64,000 nucleotides of DNA, from positions 100,924,014-100,988,013 of the forward strand of contig NC_134136.1 in the NCBI RefSeq assembly GCF_040939455.1, given 5' to 3'. Origin of the DNA: Microcebus murinus (lineage: Eukaryota > Chordata > Mammalia > Primates > Cheirogaleidae). The notes beneath the pieces were generated by a model that had not been told where the DNA came from, did no database searches, and saw only the letters and a list, made by a program, of their open reading frames with translations. Below, one piece after another: positions 42,966-56,524 of the stretch (its first letter is position 1; each line of letters begins with the position of its first letter). A program made the translations under genes and the position numbers.

Positions 42966-44569
42966 TTACTACTCTTGTGATAGCTATGGCTGAGATCATG
43001 CCATATATTTATCAAATTGATGTTCATTTTCCTGTTCCTGAGCACACAGGAGGACTGTATTTCTCTGCCTTCCAAAATACTATGTTATGGACAGAGGAAT
43101 GCAGGCAGAAGTGCAAAAGTTATATATGCCACTTTCCAGCCTGATCAAACACCACATGCAGATCTCCAGTTCATTTTCCTCTCTTATGGTAACAATGAAT
43201 GACCTGCATTCCCATTAGTGCAACTACAAAATAGCAAATTCTCCATCAGCCTGGTTCTTTAAGACCCTTTTTGAAGCAGTGTTGGTCATAAAATATCTAC
43301 AAGAAATAAACTTTTTTAATGCTGATACGATACGCTCCTGAGGTTATTTTTATATGAAAGGGTAACCTATCATATCCAGACTAATAGTCTGGAAAATCCT
43401 CAAATATTATTTCCTTTTGTTTTCTCTTTTCATGAGTAAAAGAATAAAACTTAATATTTTCATTGGGTTATAGTTATTTCTTTATCGCAGGCTCACTTTA
43501 AAAATGTTATTATTAAATAAAATATGCAATAATATACAAAGAATAATATAGTGAATAGCACATACATTAAAAGTAAAAATTGATTTCAGCTATGAATATG
43601 GTTAATTAAGGTAACATTCCAATTCTCCTCCAGGAAACCATCCAGCAGGATAAAAGCAAAACAGAAAACATAGACTTCATTTTCTACAAAATTCAGGAGC
43701 AAACTTCAAGATGTTTTTGTGGGATACTAAAACTGGAAATCAGGGGAGAGGATAAGGAGGGAAGCCAAGTATAGATCTCAGTATTAAGAACTCTGCTGTG
43801 ACACAGGAAAGTGCAGACAAAACTACACATTCTTAAGTATACTTCCTGAAAGCACGGAACATACCCTGAGATGCAAAAGCAATATTATGTATTTGAAAAA
43901 CCATGTGCTGGAATATATGATTGAGGGGAGGGAAAAGGCAGTGGATGTGTGAGTTGTCTGTATATGAGGTGGGTGGCAGCAGAATTGTGCATGATATCTG
44001 GCCCCCCCTCATATACAGGTCAATACAGTCTGCTTTAGAGTAACACATACAATGGAAGCCATGAGGAATGTGCAGAGATGTCTTGGTAGGAACTGGAAAA
44101 AAGAGAGCCTTTCTGTTGTGAAACTCAGTTATTGAAGAAGCTCTCTATCTTGGCCTTCCCAAATACAGGAATTTCTTATAAATAGATAGTTCAAGAAAGC
44201 CACATTTTTCAAAAAGTTATTATTGAAAGAAAACTAATGTATCAGCTACACAAAGACACTATTAAAATGTAAAATCATGAGTATCATCATTCATTAACTT
44301 GTGAAAAACATCCACTAGAAACATGTTGCCATAGAGCAAAAATGAAGTGTGACCAAATATTTTGTAATAATTGTTTAAGAAAATTCAGCTTTTTGACTGA
44401 AGATCCAAGGCAAAAACATAAGAGCTCAGGGAGGAGGCAACAAGATGACAATATGAGATGAAAATTAAGATAGTAGAATTGAGAAAAGAATTAGTAGAAT
44501 AAATGAAATCATCACAAAAAAAAGAAGATGTGTTTTAGAATGAACACCATGGACACCACATAAACAGAA
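42966..44569. other. Intergenic, no feature recognised
   Basis: AT-rich, unique-looking sequence. Open frames here are short and without domain signal. Confidence 0.4.
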
Positions 44570-46895
44570 GTAAAAACAAAGACCATATGATCCTCTCGAT
44601 AGACACAGAAAAAGTATTTGACAAAATTCAGCACCCTTTTATGATAAGAATGCTTAACAAAATAGGCATAGATGGGGCTTACCTAAAAATGATACAAGTC
44701 ATATATGACAAACCCACAGCCAAAATCATACCAAATGGGGGAAAATTGAAAGCATTCCCACTTAGAACTGGAACAAGACAAGGTTGCCCACTATCTCCAC
44801 TTCTGTTCAACATAGTGCTGAGAGTCCTCGCTACAGCAATCAGACAAGAGATCGGAATTAAGGGTGTCCAAATGGGAGCAGAAGAGATCAAACTCTCACT
44901 CTTTGCCGATGATATGATATTATATCTAGAAAACCCCAAGGATTCAACCATGAGACTCCTTGAATTGATAAATGAATTCAGTAAGTCTCAGGATACAAAA
45001 TCAGTACACACAAATCAGTGGCATTCTTAGATGCCAATAATAGTCAAACTGATAACCAAATCAAAGACTCAATTCCCTTCAAAATAGCAACAAAGAAAAT
45101 AAAGTACCTAGGAATATATTTAACTAAGGAGGTAAAAGACCTCTACAGGGAGAACTATGAAACACTGAAAAAGGAAATAGCAGAGGATGAAAACAGGTAG
45201 AAGACCATACTATGCTCATGGGTCGGCAGAATCAACATTGTAAAAATGTCTATACTACACAAAGTGATCTACAGTTTCAATGCAATCCCTATTAAAATGC
45301 CATCACCATTTTTCACAGATGTAGAAAAAATAATTTTACGCTTCATATGGAAACAGACAAGACCCCATATAGAAAAAGCAGTCTTAGGCAATAAAAACAA
45401 AATGGGAGTTATCAATTCACCAGATTTCAAACTATACTACAAGGTTATAGTAATTAAAACAGTTTGACACAGGCACAAAAACAGGGACATTGACCAGTGG
45501 AACAGAACAGAGAACCCAGATATAAAACCATTCTCATATAGCCATCTAATCTTCAACAAAGCAGACAAAAACATACACTGGGGAAAAGAATCCTTATTCA
45601 ATAACTGGTGCTGGTAAAACTGGATAGCCACATGTAGAAGACTGAAAGAGGACTCACACCTTTCACCTCTCACAGAAATCAACTTGTGCTGGGTAACAGA
45701 CTTAAACTAAGGTGTGAAACTATTAGAATCCTAGAGGAAAACGTTGGAAATACTCTTCTAGACATTGGCCTAGGCAAAGAATTTATGAAGAAGATCCCAA
45801 AGGCAACCACAGCAACAACAAAAATAAACAAATGGGACCTGATCAAATTAAAAAGCTTCTCACAGCCAAATAAACTGTCACGAGAGCAAACAGGCAACCC
45901 ACAGAATGGGAGAAAATTTTTGCAAGCTACACATCCAATAAAGGGCTGATAACTAGAATCTATATAGAACTCAGGAAAACCAGCAAGGAAAAATCAAACA
46001 ACACTTTCAAAAAATGGGCAAAGGACATGAACAGAAACTTTCCAAAAGAATACAGAATAATGGCCAACAAACATGAAAAAATGGTCACCATCTCTAATCA
46101 TCAGGGAAATGCAAATCAAAACCACAATGAGATATCACTTATCTCCAATGGGAATGGCCTTTATTAACAAGTCCGAAAACAATAAATGTTGATATGGATG
46201 TGGAGAGATAAGAACACTCCTACATTGCTGATGGGACTGCAAACTAGTTCAACCTCTGTGGAAAGCAATATGCAGATACCTTAAAGTGATACCAGTGGAT
46301 CTACCATTTGATCCAGCAATCCCATTACTGGGGCATCTACCCAAAAGAACAAAAGACATTCTATAAAAAAGACACCTGCACTTGAATGTTTATAGCAGCA
46401 CAATTCACAATTGCAAAGATGTGGAAACAACCCAAGTGCCCATCAATACATGAGTGGACTAATAAAATGTGGTATATGTATACCATGGAATACTATTCAG
46501 CTATGAGAAAAAACGGTGATATAGCACATCTTATATTTTCCTGGTTAGAGCTGGAACCCATACTATTAAGTGAAGTTTCCCAAGAATGGAAAAACAAGCA
46601 CCACATATACTCACCAGCAAATTGGTATTAACTGAGCAGCACCTAAGTGGACACATAGGTACTACAGTAATAGGGTATTAGGCAGGTGGGAAGAGAGTGG
46701 GGGGCGGGTATATACATATATAATGAGTGAGATGTGCACCATCTAGGGGATGGTCATGGTGGAGACTCAGACTTGTGGGGGTAGGGGGGGAATTTTCTCC
46801 CATTCTGTGGGTTGCCTGTTTGCTCTTGTGACAGTCTATTGAAACCTTAAAATCTGTACCCCCATAATATGCTGAAATAAATAATAATAATAATA
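44570..46895 (+). repeat. L1, 5'-truncated, sense; contains a reverse-complement patch
   Basis: It starts in the ORF2 RT domain ([18 protein letters not shown]) with an intact palm motif ([17 protein letters not shown]). It then runs through the C-terminal region to the 3' UTR ending 'gtacccccataatatgctg' and an (ATAA)n tail. Frameshifts split ORF2 into pieces of 60-150 codons. At 46791-46834 the 3' UTR carries 44 bp that are antisense to ORF2 bases 45875-45918 of the same element. Confidence 0.9.
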
Positions 46896-47240
46896 ATAAA
46901 AGAAACAATGGTGATATAGCACCTCTTGTATTTTCCTGGATAATACAACTGGGACCCATTCTACTAAGTGAAGTATCCAAGAATGGAAAAATAAGCACCA
47001 CATGCCCTCACCAGCAAATTGGTTTCACTGATCAACACCTAAGTGGACATATAGGAATAACATTTATTGGGTGTTGGGCAGGTGTGGGAGGAGGTGATGG
47101 GTATATACATACATAATGAATGCGTTGTGCGCCAACTGGGGGATGGACACACTTGAAGCTCTGACTCGAGGGGGGAGGGGGAGAAGGGCAATATACGTAA
47201 CCTTAACATTTGTACTCCTATAATATGCTGAAATTAAAAA
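46896..47240 (+). repeat. Second L1 3' end joined in tandem to the previous L1 tail
   Basis: Directly after the (ATAA)n tail a new truncated L1 begins ('gaaacaatggtgatatagcacc') and ends 'aatatgctgaaattaaaaaac' near 47,240. It has its own 3' UTR, so two L1 3' ends lie head to tail. Confidence 0.85.
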
Positions 47241-47829
47241 ACAGAATGCACACAGTAGAAAGCTCAAAAAACAGAAAAAGGAATGTTGATGAAGGAGAAC
47301 ATTATAAAATCCATACCTATGCCAACCTAAGCCAGGTTCAAAAGTGACTCTTACATAGCTAAGTGATTAGTTCATTTTTGGAAATTAGTGGTTTCAAACA
47401 ATGAAAAATGCAATACAATATTGAAATACATACATTGATACTTTGAATGTTATTATGCACCTAAGAACAAACTAGAATAGCTTAGAATGTATTTGCTTCT
47501 TGTTATTTATATTCACACATCCTGTAATTTTGTATTTTTACTTTATTGAATATATACTATATCAAAGTAGATACATCAGTTTAAAAAAATACTTAAAATA
47601 GACAGAGATACTTTATTTTTAGTTCAGCCTTTTTTACATATTCTCTTTTGCTTGGCTCACCTCTTCCTTTCTTCTTCTCTCTCCACCCAAATCAGTATAT
47701 GCCCCCTTCTCTGCCTTCAAGATGACTGATAGTCAAGATGACATAGTCTACATCCTTACATGTCCTGTATAAATAGATATACATATCTATGTATATCAGG
47801 ATGATTTATTTTTGCCACTCTTGATTTTA
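47241..47829. other. Intergenic, no feature recognised
   Basis: AT-rich sequence with short TATATC-type runs near 47,770-47,800. No gene is seen. Confidence 0.4.
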
Positions 47830-47978
47830 TAACAATGGCATCACACTGTATACATGTGTCTACAATCTGCTTTTTTCACTCAGTAATACCTCATGAAAAG
47901 CATCCAACTCAACTGTTAATTCATTATTTTAAATAGCAGTATAATGACTAATGGTATGGATGTGCCACAATTAATGCC
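47830..47978 (-). repeat. Old L1 3' fragment, antisense
   Basis: 'ctgcttttttcactcagtaatacctcatg' and 'aatggtatggatgtgccac' match the reverse complement of an old (L1M-type) L1 3' portion. Confidence 0.5.
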
Positions 47979-47979
47979 A

Positions 47980-49018
47980 GGCTGGGGGGGGGCAGGTGTT
48001 TCCTGATACCACTGTGCACTGGACTAGGGATGTCTCTGGACTAGGGATCCTACTGATGGTGGCCCCCCACCCTGCAGAACCAGTGTTAGGGGGAAGCACT
48101 GAAGGTTCATCCGTTGACGCTGGCCTGGCTAGCCTAATCGACAGGTCGTGGACTATTTTTCAGCACCAAAGTCCCACAGATTCAGGCCAGCCACACAGAG
48201 AAAAGCAGCTTTTCTCACTTCAACACCTACAAGGGTGGAACCCACCGTGCCTGGCACAAAAGCTCCTAGGCTGTGGGAGGGCTGTTGCCCGAAACCACAT
48301 TGGCTGGTGCTGGGGGCAACCACTCATGATTTGGCAGATGCCACTTTGGTGGGCTGAATCAACAGGCCACCAGCTGTCCCCTTTGTACCTAAGTCCCACA
48401 GTCTCACATTTGCCTAGCAAGGGTCCTGCTGTTTCTGTCCCACCTGAGTCAGCAGTTTCCAGGGGCAAAACCCCCTTTTGAGCATTTACCTTTGTTCTGG
48501 TCCCTCTGACCACCTGAGGTGAGGTGCCTATCTTCAAACTCCCTCTCCTGGTGGTAGGAAGTAACCACTCAGACCAGTCACTCCCCAACCCAGTGCGGTC
48601 CCAGCACAGAGCACTGGGGAGTTCAAAATGTTTCCTGCTATTGTCTCCTTTCTACAGAGTTTGTCATCCTATGCCACTACTTTGCACCGACTTCAGTCAC
48701 GTCCCTATCTGAGTGTGTGTGGCGGTTAGTGGAGGAGCAAGGTATCTTCCTGTGGGTCAGATCACACTGCTCTTTACTGGCCCATCAGGCACAGCCTTCC
48801 TATGATTGTATTCCCTATTGTATAGCTCACACTCTCCAGTCTTTGTGATAGTATCTCCCATTCAACTTTTTTTTTCTGCACTGAGTGCCCTACACTGTTT
48901 CTCTGCAGATTCACAACACTGTTCTTGGGGAAAGTTATCCACTCGTGTGTAGCCATCCAAGCTCTCACCTCCTGGGAGCAAAGAGCCAGGAGGTCACCAC
49001 TAATCTACCATTTTCTTT
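47980..49018 (-). repeat. Isolated L1 5' UTR, antisense
   Basis: On the - strand it starts 'agaaaaagaaaatggtagattag' and continues 'tggtgacctcctggctctttgctccc', parallel to the 5' end of the full-length L1 at 20,850 ('aaaatggcagagtaaaggtgacctcctgg'). It is GC-richer than its neighbours. The 161-codon frame on the + strand lies inside it and is not a gene. The downstream ORF1/ORF2 part that should follow towards lower coordinates is absent. Confidence 0.55.
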
Positions 49019-49026
49019 TTCTGTCA

Positions 49027-49695
49027 TGAGGATGGTTTTATATCTGGATTCCCTGTTCTGATCCATTGGTCTATGTCTCTGTTCTTGTGCCAGTACCATG
49101 CTATTTTGGTTACTACAACTGTGTAGTATAGCTAAGTATGGTAAATTGATGTCTCCTAATTTGTACGTTTTGCTTAAGGTATCTTTGGCTATACGGGATC
49201 TTCTCTGGTTCCATATAAAGCATAAAAATAATCCTCATAGTGCCGTCTGATCTTTGACAAAGCAGACAAAAACATACACTGGGGAAAAGAATTCCTATTC
49301 AATAAATGGTGCTGGGAAAATCAGATAGCCACATGCAGAAGACTGAAACAGGATCTGCACTTCTCACCATTCACAAGAATCAACCCACGATGGATTGCAG
49401 AGTTAAACCTAATGTATGAAACCGTAAGAATCTAGAAGATAATGTTGTGGAAAGTCTTATAAACATCAGCCTAGGCAAAGACTTTATGAGGAAGACCCCA
49501 AAAGCAATCACAGCAAAACCAAAAATAAATAAATGGGACCTGATCAAATTAAAAAGCTGCATCAAAGCCAAGGAAACTATCATTAGAGTGAACAGACAAC
49601 CTATAGAATGGGAGAAAATATTTGCATGTTATATATCTGATAAAGGGCTGATAACTATAATCTATATAGAACTCAAGCAAATCAGCAAGGAAATT
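49027..49695 (+). repeat. L1 ORF2 fragment with inverted 5' part, lacking a 3' end
   Basis: 49,027-49,217 is antisense ORF2 ('gaggatggttttatatctgg...ttcttgtgccagtacc'). From about 49,228 the sequence is sense ORF2 ('gacaaagcagacaaaaac', [29 protein letters not shown]) and stops at about 49,695 without a 3' UTR or tail. The inversion pattern fits twin priming, with the 3' end lost later. Confidence 0.75.
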
Positions 49696-51154
49696 CTTCT
49701 CTCTCTGTCTCTCCCCTATCTGCAAAACAGTTAAAGAAGATAAGAATGGGAGTGAAATTTCTGTGAATGCAACTTGAATATGATTTTGACTGTAGAACCA
49801 TATGTAGAAAATATTTTTCCATAGTTATAAATGTTAAGCCAGAACAGAAAAAGAATCCTAAAACTTTAAAGCAAAATGAAACATATGTATTAGCCATAGA
49901 TGGTGGGATAGACACAGGGAAAAAGAAATACGTGATTTGAAAACATAGACTTTTGACATACATTCTTAGTGGGGTACATTCTAATGACAAAAAACAATAA
50001 AGTAATTTTAAACTTCATTTATTTTTCTTGCTGTTAGCAAAATATACTGATATTGTTATTTTGAAACTACTATAGGTATATTGTAGAAGAAAGCAGGTAT
50101 GTAATTATGGTAATATCATTAGGAGTCAAAAATTTTAGCATAAAAGTAAAGAGTAAAACTTATATTTGTTACTCTCTAAAAACATATATATTGCCCAAAT
50201 TTGTTAACTGATGGGGCCTAGGAAAAATGACAATGAGTACTGATTGGCCCTAGAGTGTGTGCTCCAAAAGCCATGTCCCATTAAGCAGTGTCATACAGCC
50301 TTAGAGGAATTCTTGATTAAAGGTATAGGGCAAGAAGTATTCAAGGTGATTTTGGAATATTTTATGTCAGAAAACAAGATTTTGAAAGTTAAGGTGATGA
50401 TGTAAAAATCATGCATGATTCGATTTGAAGGGGCTTCCACAGGTATAAGGTAGAACATGCTGATCATCAAACAGAATAACTGCAAATATTTGAAATATTT
50501 TCAAATCTATGAATTCATAATATTACTCAAAAATTATTATTACTCCCCATTGGGGTTTCTTGAGCATCAACTAATTTTTCTAAAAGGTATAAATAATGAG
50601 ATAGAATCAAACATTTTTTCCTGAATTTCCTTGTACAAACTGTACTTCAAGGTGACCAAAGAGTTGATGAGAAAAGTTTTTTCTTTATAAAATATATCTA
50701 GCTAATAAAAGTGGAAGGAAATATTGGATTTTAATATCACCATTTTGCATTCTTTAATGAGATAATGGACCCAGACAATTATCATCAATAAATGGTAAGA
50801 TCTTTAGGTAAAAGCGTGGTAGGGAAATTTATAATGGAGGCATCAGGCTGACACCACAAAAACTCACTGAGAAACATCAAAGAATATCAAAGCTTGAGCC
50901 AGATAATGATCTCACAAATCCTGGCCCTGCTGCTTGCCCACATTGTCAAAAGAAAATGATTTAAGGGACTTAAATAGAGGCTAAGATTCACTTGAACTGA
51001 TGCACATAAGGGGGCATCTTCAGACCAGGTAACTCCTCAACTGAAGTAGGGTCAAGATTTATAGGATAGGAGGAAGTTGAGTGCATATGCTTAAGGTTTT
51101 GGCTTAGGCAGCAGTTTTGTATTTTAATGGAACTCCTTGGTTCAGGATTGTTTC
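49696..51154. other. AT-rich intergenic DNA
   Basis: No gene or named repeat is recognised. Confidence 0.4.
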
Positions 51155-51650
51155 TATTTTTTTTTAATTTCAAAGCATTACAGGGATACACATGTTTTTG
51201 GTTACATGGATTGCTTTTGTATGACTGAGGCAGAGTTGAAAGCATGCCCATCACCCAGATAGTGTTCACTGTATCCATTAGGTAGATTTTTACCCATCCC
51301 CTCCTCCCCCCCTGCTTAATTTCCATTTAGTTGTAATTTCCTCTGTGCACATGTGTCCTCATCAGTTAGTTTCAATGTAATAGCAATTATGTGTGGTGTT
51401 TGTTTTTCCATTCTTTAGATACGTCACATAGGATAATGGTTTCTAGTTCCAACCAAATTGTTGCAAAAGGCATTAAGTCATCCTTCTTCATGGCTGAGTA
51501 GTAGTCCATGGTATACATATACTACATTCTGTTAATCCACTCACGAATTGATGAGAATTTGTGTTGATTCCACATTTTTACAATTGTGAACTGTGATGCA
51601 ATAAACATTTTAGTGCAAGTGTCTTTTTGATAAAATAACTTCTCTTCCCT
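51155..51650 (-). repeat. L1 3' end, antisense
   Basis: 'ttttttttaatttcaaagcattacag' starts the reversed tail, then 'ccatcccctcctcccccc', and 'ctgagtagtagtccatggtatac' gives the reversed end of ORF2. It is 5'-truncated at about 51,650. Confidence 0.85.
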
Positions 51651-51799
51651 TTATTTCTGTTTTTATCCTCCTTTGAGGTCCCATTGCAATCTTATGGTGT
51701 ATTGGCTAATGAAATTTCACAAATAGATAGTAGAATAAGAATGAAAAGCGAGCAAAAGTAAAAGGCAAGGGGAGAACTGCAGATCCTCTATCATGTTTG

Positions 51800-52000
51800 C
51801 TTTAACCCTTTTACATTTTGCACAACTACCTATATTTATTGCATCACAGTTTTTTTATTTGTGAAATGAGGATGATAATCCTAATCCCCAGGATAATTGT
51901 GAATATGGAATGAGTTAATATAGAGTACATCAGCATTTGGCATGCTCCTTACCTACATGCCTGGCATATTGTAAGTGCTCTAAAAATGTTAATCATTGTC
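51800..52000 (+). repeat. MIR SINE
   Basis: 'tttatttgtgaaatgaggatgataatcc', 'gaatatggaatgagttaatatag', and 'tgcctggcatattgtaagtgctc' follow the MIR consensus order on the + strand. Confidence 0.75.
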
Positions 52001-52513
52001 CTGTTAGGCTTCAAATGGGCATTGCTAGAATTTCATTTTAATATCACATTAATCTCAGTGACTTAATAATCTTTATGGATGTGTACATGCCAGTTTCTCT
52101 CTTCTTCCTAGTATGTTTATTCTTCCTGTTTTTGGTAAGTTTGAAGTTGTTTTTGGTTGGTTGTCTGCACATCAGAAATCTATGTTTGTAAGGCATAAGA
52201 CAATTGCCTAAATTGTGAAAATAAAAATATAATAGATTTTCTAAAAATTAATCTGTAAAACACCAGTGTTTGGCAGTTAAGTAAAACATTAATTAAATTC
52301 TTCATTTTATCTGTGGCGTTAAACATTCTGGATGAGTGTGACCAAAGTAAATACAGCAGCCTCAACATTCAGAATATAACAGGGCTTAGTGAGTCCTCAG
52401 TAAGGAAAATTTGCAATCTTGGTAATTCAAATGGAATAACACTAAGTAATTAATAGCTAAAAGTTATTCAGTGTTCACTATTTATCAGGGGCTGAGCTAA
52501 GTGAATTATATAC
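52001..52513. other. Intergenic, no feature recognised
   Basis: AT-rich sequence without gene or repeat signal. Confidence 0.4.
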
Positions 52514-53262
52514 TAGTCCCCACTTATCTGTGCTTTAGCTTTCCACAGTTTCAGTTACCAGAGGTCAACGTTGGTCTGAAAATATTAAATGGAAAATTCC
52601 AGAAATAAACAATTCGTAAGTTCTCAATTGCACACCATCAATTCATGAGTGGATTAATAAAATGTGGTATCTGTATACCATGGAGTACTATTCAGCTGTA
52701 AGAAACAATGGTAATATAGCACATCTTGTATTTTCCTGGATAGAGCTGGAACCCATACTATTAAGTGAAGTATCCCAAGAATGGAAAAACAAGCACCACA
52801 TATACTCATCAGCAAACTGGTATTAAGTTTGCTGCACCTAAGTGGACACATAGGAACTACAGTAATTGAGTATTGGGCAGATGGGGGGGCGGGTATGTGC
52901 ATACATAATGAGTGAGACGTGCACCGTCTGGGGGATGGTCACGCTTGAAGCTCAGACTTGTGGGGGGAGGGGTGACAAGGGTATTATTTGAAACCTTAAA
53001 ATTTGTACCCCCATAATATGCTGAAACAAATAAATAAATAAATAAATAAATAAAAATAAAAACGAAAAGAAATCTCTCATTATCCTGTTCCATCCTGCCC
53101 TGGATATGAATCATCCTTTTGTCCAGCATATCCACACTATATAATATGTATGTATAGAAAAAAACTATAGTATGTACAGTATGGGGTTCAGTACTATCCA
53201 GGGTTTCAGGCATCCACTGAGGGTCTTGGAACATATCCCCCAAGAATAAGGGGGGACTATTG
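52514..53262 (+). mobile_element. Tigger-type DNA transposon remnant split by an L1 insertion
   Basis: The left end 'tagtccccacttatctgtgc' and right end 'aataaggggggactattg' are inverted. The internal 'aaaatattaaatggaaaattcc' and 'ggtttcaggcatccactgaggg' are the non-coding ends of the Tigger family; the transposase is gone. An L1 3' end (52,632-53,060) interrupts it. Confidence 0.8.
52632..53060 (+). repeat. L1 3' end, sense, with (AAAT)n tail
   Basis: It runs from 'catcaattcatgagtggatt' through the end of ORF2 to the 3' UTR 'gtacccccataatatgctg' and an (AAAT)n tail at about 53,027-53,056. It preserves an unmodified 3' UTR ('ggggtgacaagggtattatttg') useful for comparison with 46,780-46,845. 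Confidence 0.9.
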
Positions 53263-53784
53263 TACACATTTTCTTATATAATTCACAAAATAATTTTACA
53301 TAATAACTTCTGGTTTTGATCCCTCCTTTCCACATGAATCTCTTGTAACTCAAAGAGATTTGGTAGCTAGAATAATGTGTTTTGTACTGCACCAGTAATT
53401 AAACACAAGTAGTTAGATTCTATGGCTATAATGCCTAATAGCCTAATAATTACAGCATAACCACCTCTAATACAAATATGCATCTATAGTACATTGTTTT
53501 CAAATATAGGAAAACTTACTCTGAAGCTATTTTGTAATCCATTTACAGGATATTGGACATTATACACTTTCTATTTTATGACTTTCTTTGGAGATTGTGA
53601 TTTTCAAAAATGAAAATTCCATAGTCAGAGTGGTCAGTGCATCATTATGTTTCAGTTTTACTCAAAACTGTAAAATTCTGCAAAATAACATAAGAATTAA
53701 ATTATGGGGGCACATTAGCCATTAATGTAGAATACTTAGTGGAACAATGAAAAGTACTAATGCAAGACACTAGATGGTTTTTCA
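53263..53784. other. Intergenic, no feature recognised
   Basis: AT-rich sequence without gene or repeat signal. Confidence 0.4.
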
Positions 53785-54205
53785 CCAAATTCATTCTTTT
53801 CTTTTTCTAATAACAAGTGGTCTGTCTACATGTACTGCCTCCTTTGTGGTAAAGTGTGTCCATGGGAATGATTTCAAGCTAAAGACGAGTAAGCAGAAAT
53901 TAAGTATGTTACTTCTGAGACTGGCCAATAGAAACACCCTACGTTCTTTTGCCTTCCGCCAGCTGGTAGCAGAGGAGCACAGTGACTTAGGAAGCAATAT
54001 CTTGAACATAGGGGAGCCAAATGAGAGCAGAAGGTTCAATCCTTGAATCAACACTTGAACAAAAGCCACCTTCAAATAGTAGACATACATTTTGGATATA
54101 TGTGTAAGATAAACTTCTACTGCAATAAGAGTCCATTAAGTAAGATTTTTGGGATTTATCAATTATAGTAGGTACTGTCACCTGGACTAATACAGAAATT
54201 GATAA
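53785..54205 (+). repeat. Unnamed interspersed repeat, copy 1 of 2
   Basis: 'gtgtgtccatgggaatga', 'ttaagtatgttacttctg', 'gaggagcacagtgacttagg' and '...aactctattacaataag'-like end text recur in the same order at 56,525-56,930. This explains the open frames at 53,774-54,090 on both strands. The family is not named here. Confidence 0.5.
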
Positions 54206-55433
54206 TTTGAAGCAGGGAGCTATTTTAACAAAACCTTATCTTATATACGGGGTGACTTAGTCGTTGGACAGTGGTTGGGCAGTAAAATCAATACTTCAGT
54301 GAGATCCATCTGGTGAAGTGGGAAAACATTTGGTGAAAATGTCGCCTGCAATAACTTGAATGGCAGTGATAATGATGGGTTGACATTTACGGTCTGCTTT
54401 TCGTAAGGTATTATTAGCAGATAAGATCAGGAAATAATTGGCGGGTGTGCAAGCAGAAATATTTAGCAAGTAGAGAAAGTTCAGAAATTTAGGGCCTTAA
54501 AAAGCTAGAAAGCCTGCCTTTTCTAAGGGCCAAAGACTAAGAGGTAAGACTTTAAAAGGCATTCAATGAAAGGTCCAGTAAGACTTCTCAGTTCAACAAC
54601 ATAAACTCAATTTTACAGCCAAGATTGGGTTATGCAGCATTCTCACTTATTTTCTCAGAGAGAGCCAAGTTAGCCTACGTGGAGAGATAGAGACATAGAC
54701 ATTACTATGTCATTAAAATTTTAACATCTGGATCTCAAAATGCACATAAAAAAACCCATGATTTATAGTATTTATAGTATTGCCAGTACCCTGCATGCCA
54801 ATTTCAAGCTACCAGTATGATGTCAAGTGGCTCCCCAAATTTTTGAAAATTTACCAATCCCTTCAGGAAAGCCAGTGCTAGCTAGTTATACCATACCATG
54901 GGCACATAATGAAAGAACACATCATATTCTAGCTATCTTGAAATCAACTTTGATGTAAAGACAATGGAACGCCTTGGAATCAAATAGAAAATAAACCTAT
55001 TAGGTTTCTTTCACCTTTTTTTTTGGTAATTATACAATCAAAGTATCATGGCTCTTGATTAGCATGAACAAGAACCATGTTATAAAAACTATGTATGACC
55101 TGAGGAAAACAGGATTTCCAAAGCCCATTTTGGGTAGAGAATAAGAAAAGAGGAGGAATCTTACAGAAGTCGGAGCTGGGAGCCTTATATGCTAAAAAAA
55201 CAAAGAATTTACTCCCCTAAACCCAAATTAGGTTTGATCAAGGAATTGTCTTTATTACAAAGCAGAGAGGGGGGGTTCAGAATACTTTCTTTTCAAGTTT
55301 ATATCATTTCTGTATGCTAGTACTGCTGGGTCACTCCCAGTTTTTTCTTCTTCTAAATAGGAATGTTTTTATAGGTATCCTGTTCCAGTACCACCATTGT
55401 GTATTGTATGTACATGGAGGGAGAGAACTGTAT
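54206..55433. other. Intergenic, no feature recognised
   Basis: Mixed sequence with poly-G at about 55,268-55,275. No gene is seen. Confidence 0.4.
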
Positions 55434-56312
<879 letters not shown>

Positions 56313-56524
56313 TACAGTGATAAACTTGTTTTCTTAGTTCATACACATCTCCAGATGAAGAGGAGCTACATGCAGACTGGATAATAGTCACTGAACATCT
56401 CCTGGAGATACTAGACTTTGATTTTGATGCAATGACTCAATGACTTTTGGGTTTTCTTTTTTGGGAGCATTCTTTGCATACAATATTTGATGACCAGAGA
56501 ATGGGTTGTCACAGTTTGACTACT

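Noticed and set aside
44587..45030. 147-codon reverse-transcriptase frame as a host or viral gene
   Set aside because: It is part of a 5'-truncated L1 ORF2 with frameshifts downstream.
47996..48588. Frames of 161 and 122 codons on opposite strands
   Set aside because: They lie within the probable L1 5' UTR, are low-complexity Pro/Ser/Gly-rich, and have no L1 ORF similarity.
53774..54090. Overlapping frames on both strands as a small gene
   Set aside because: The segment is one of two copies of an interspersed repeat also found at 56,525-56,930.
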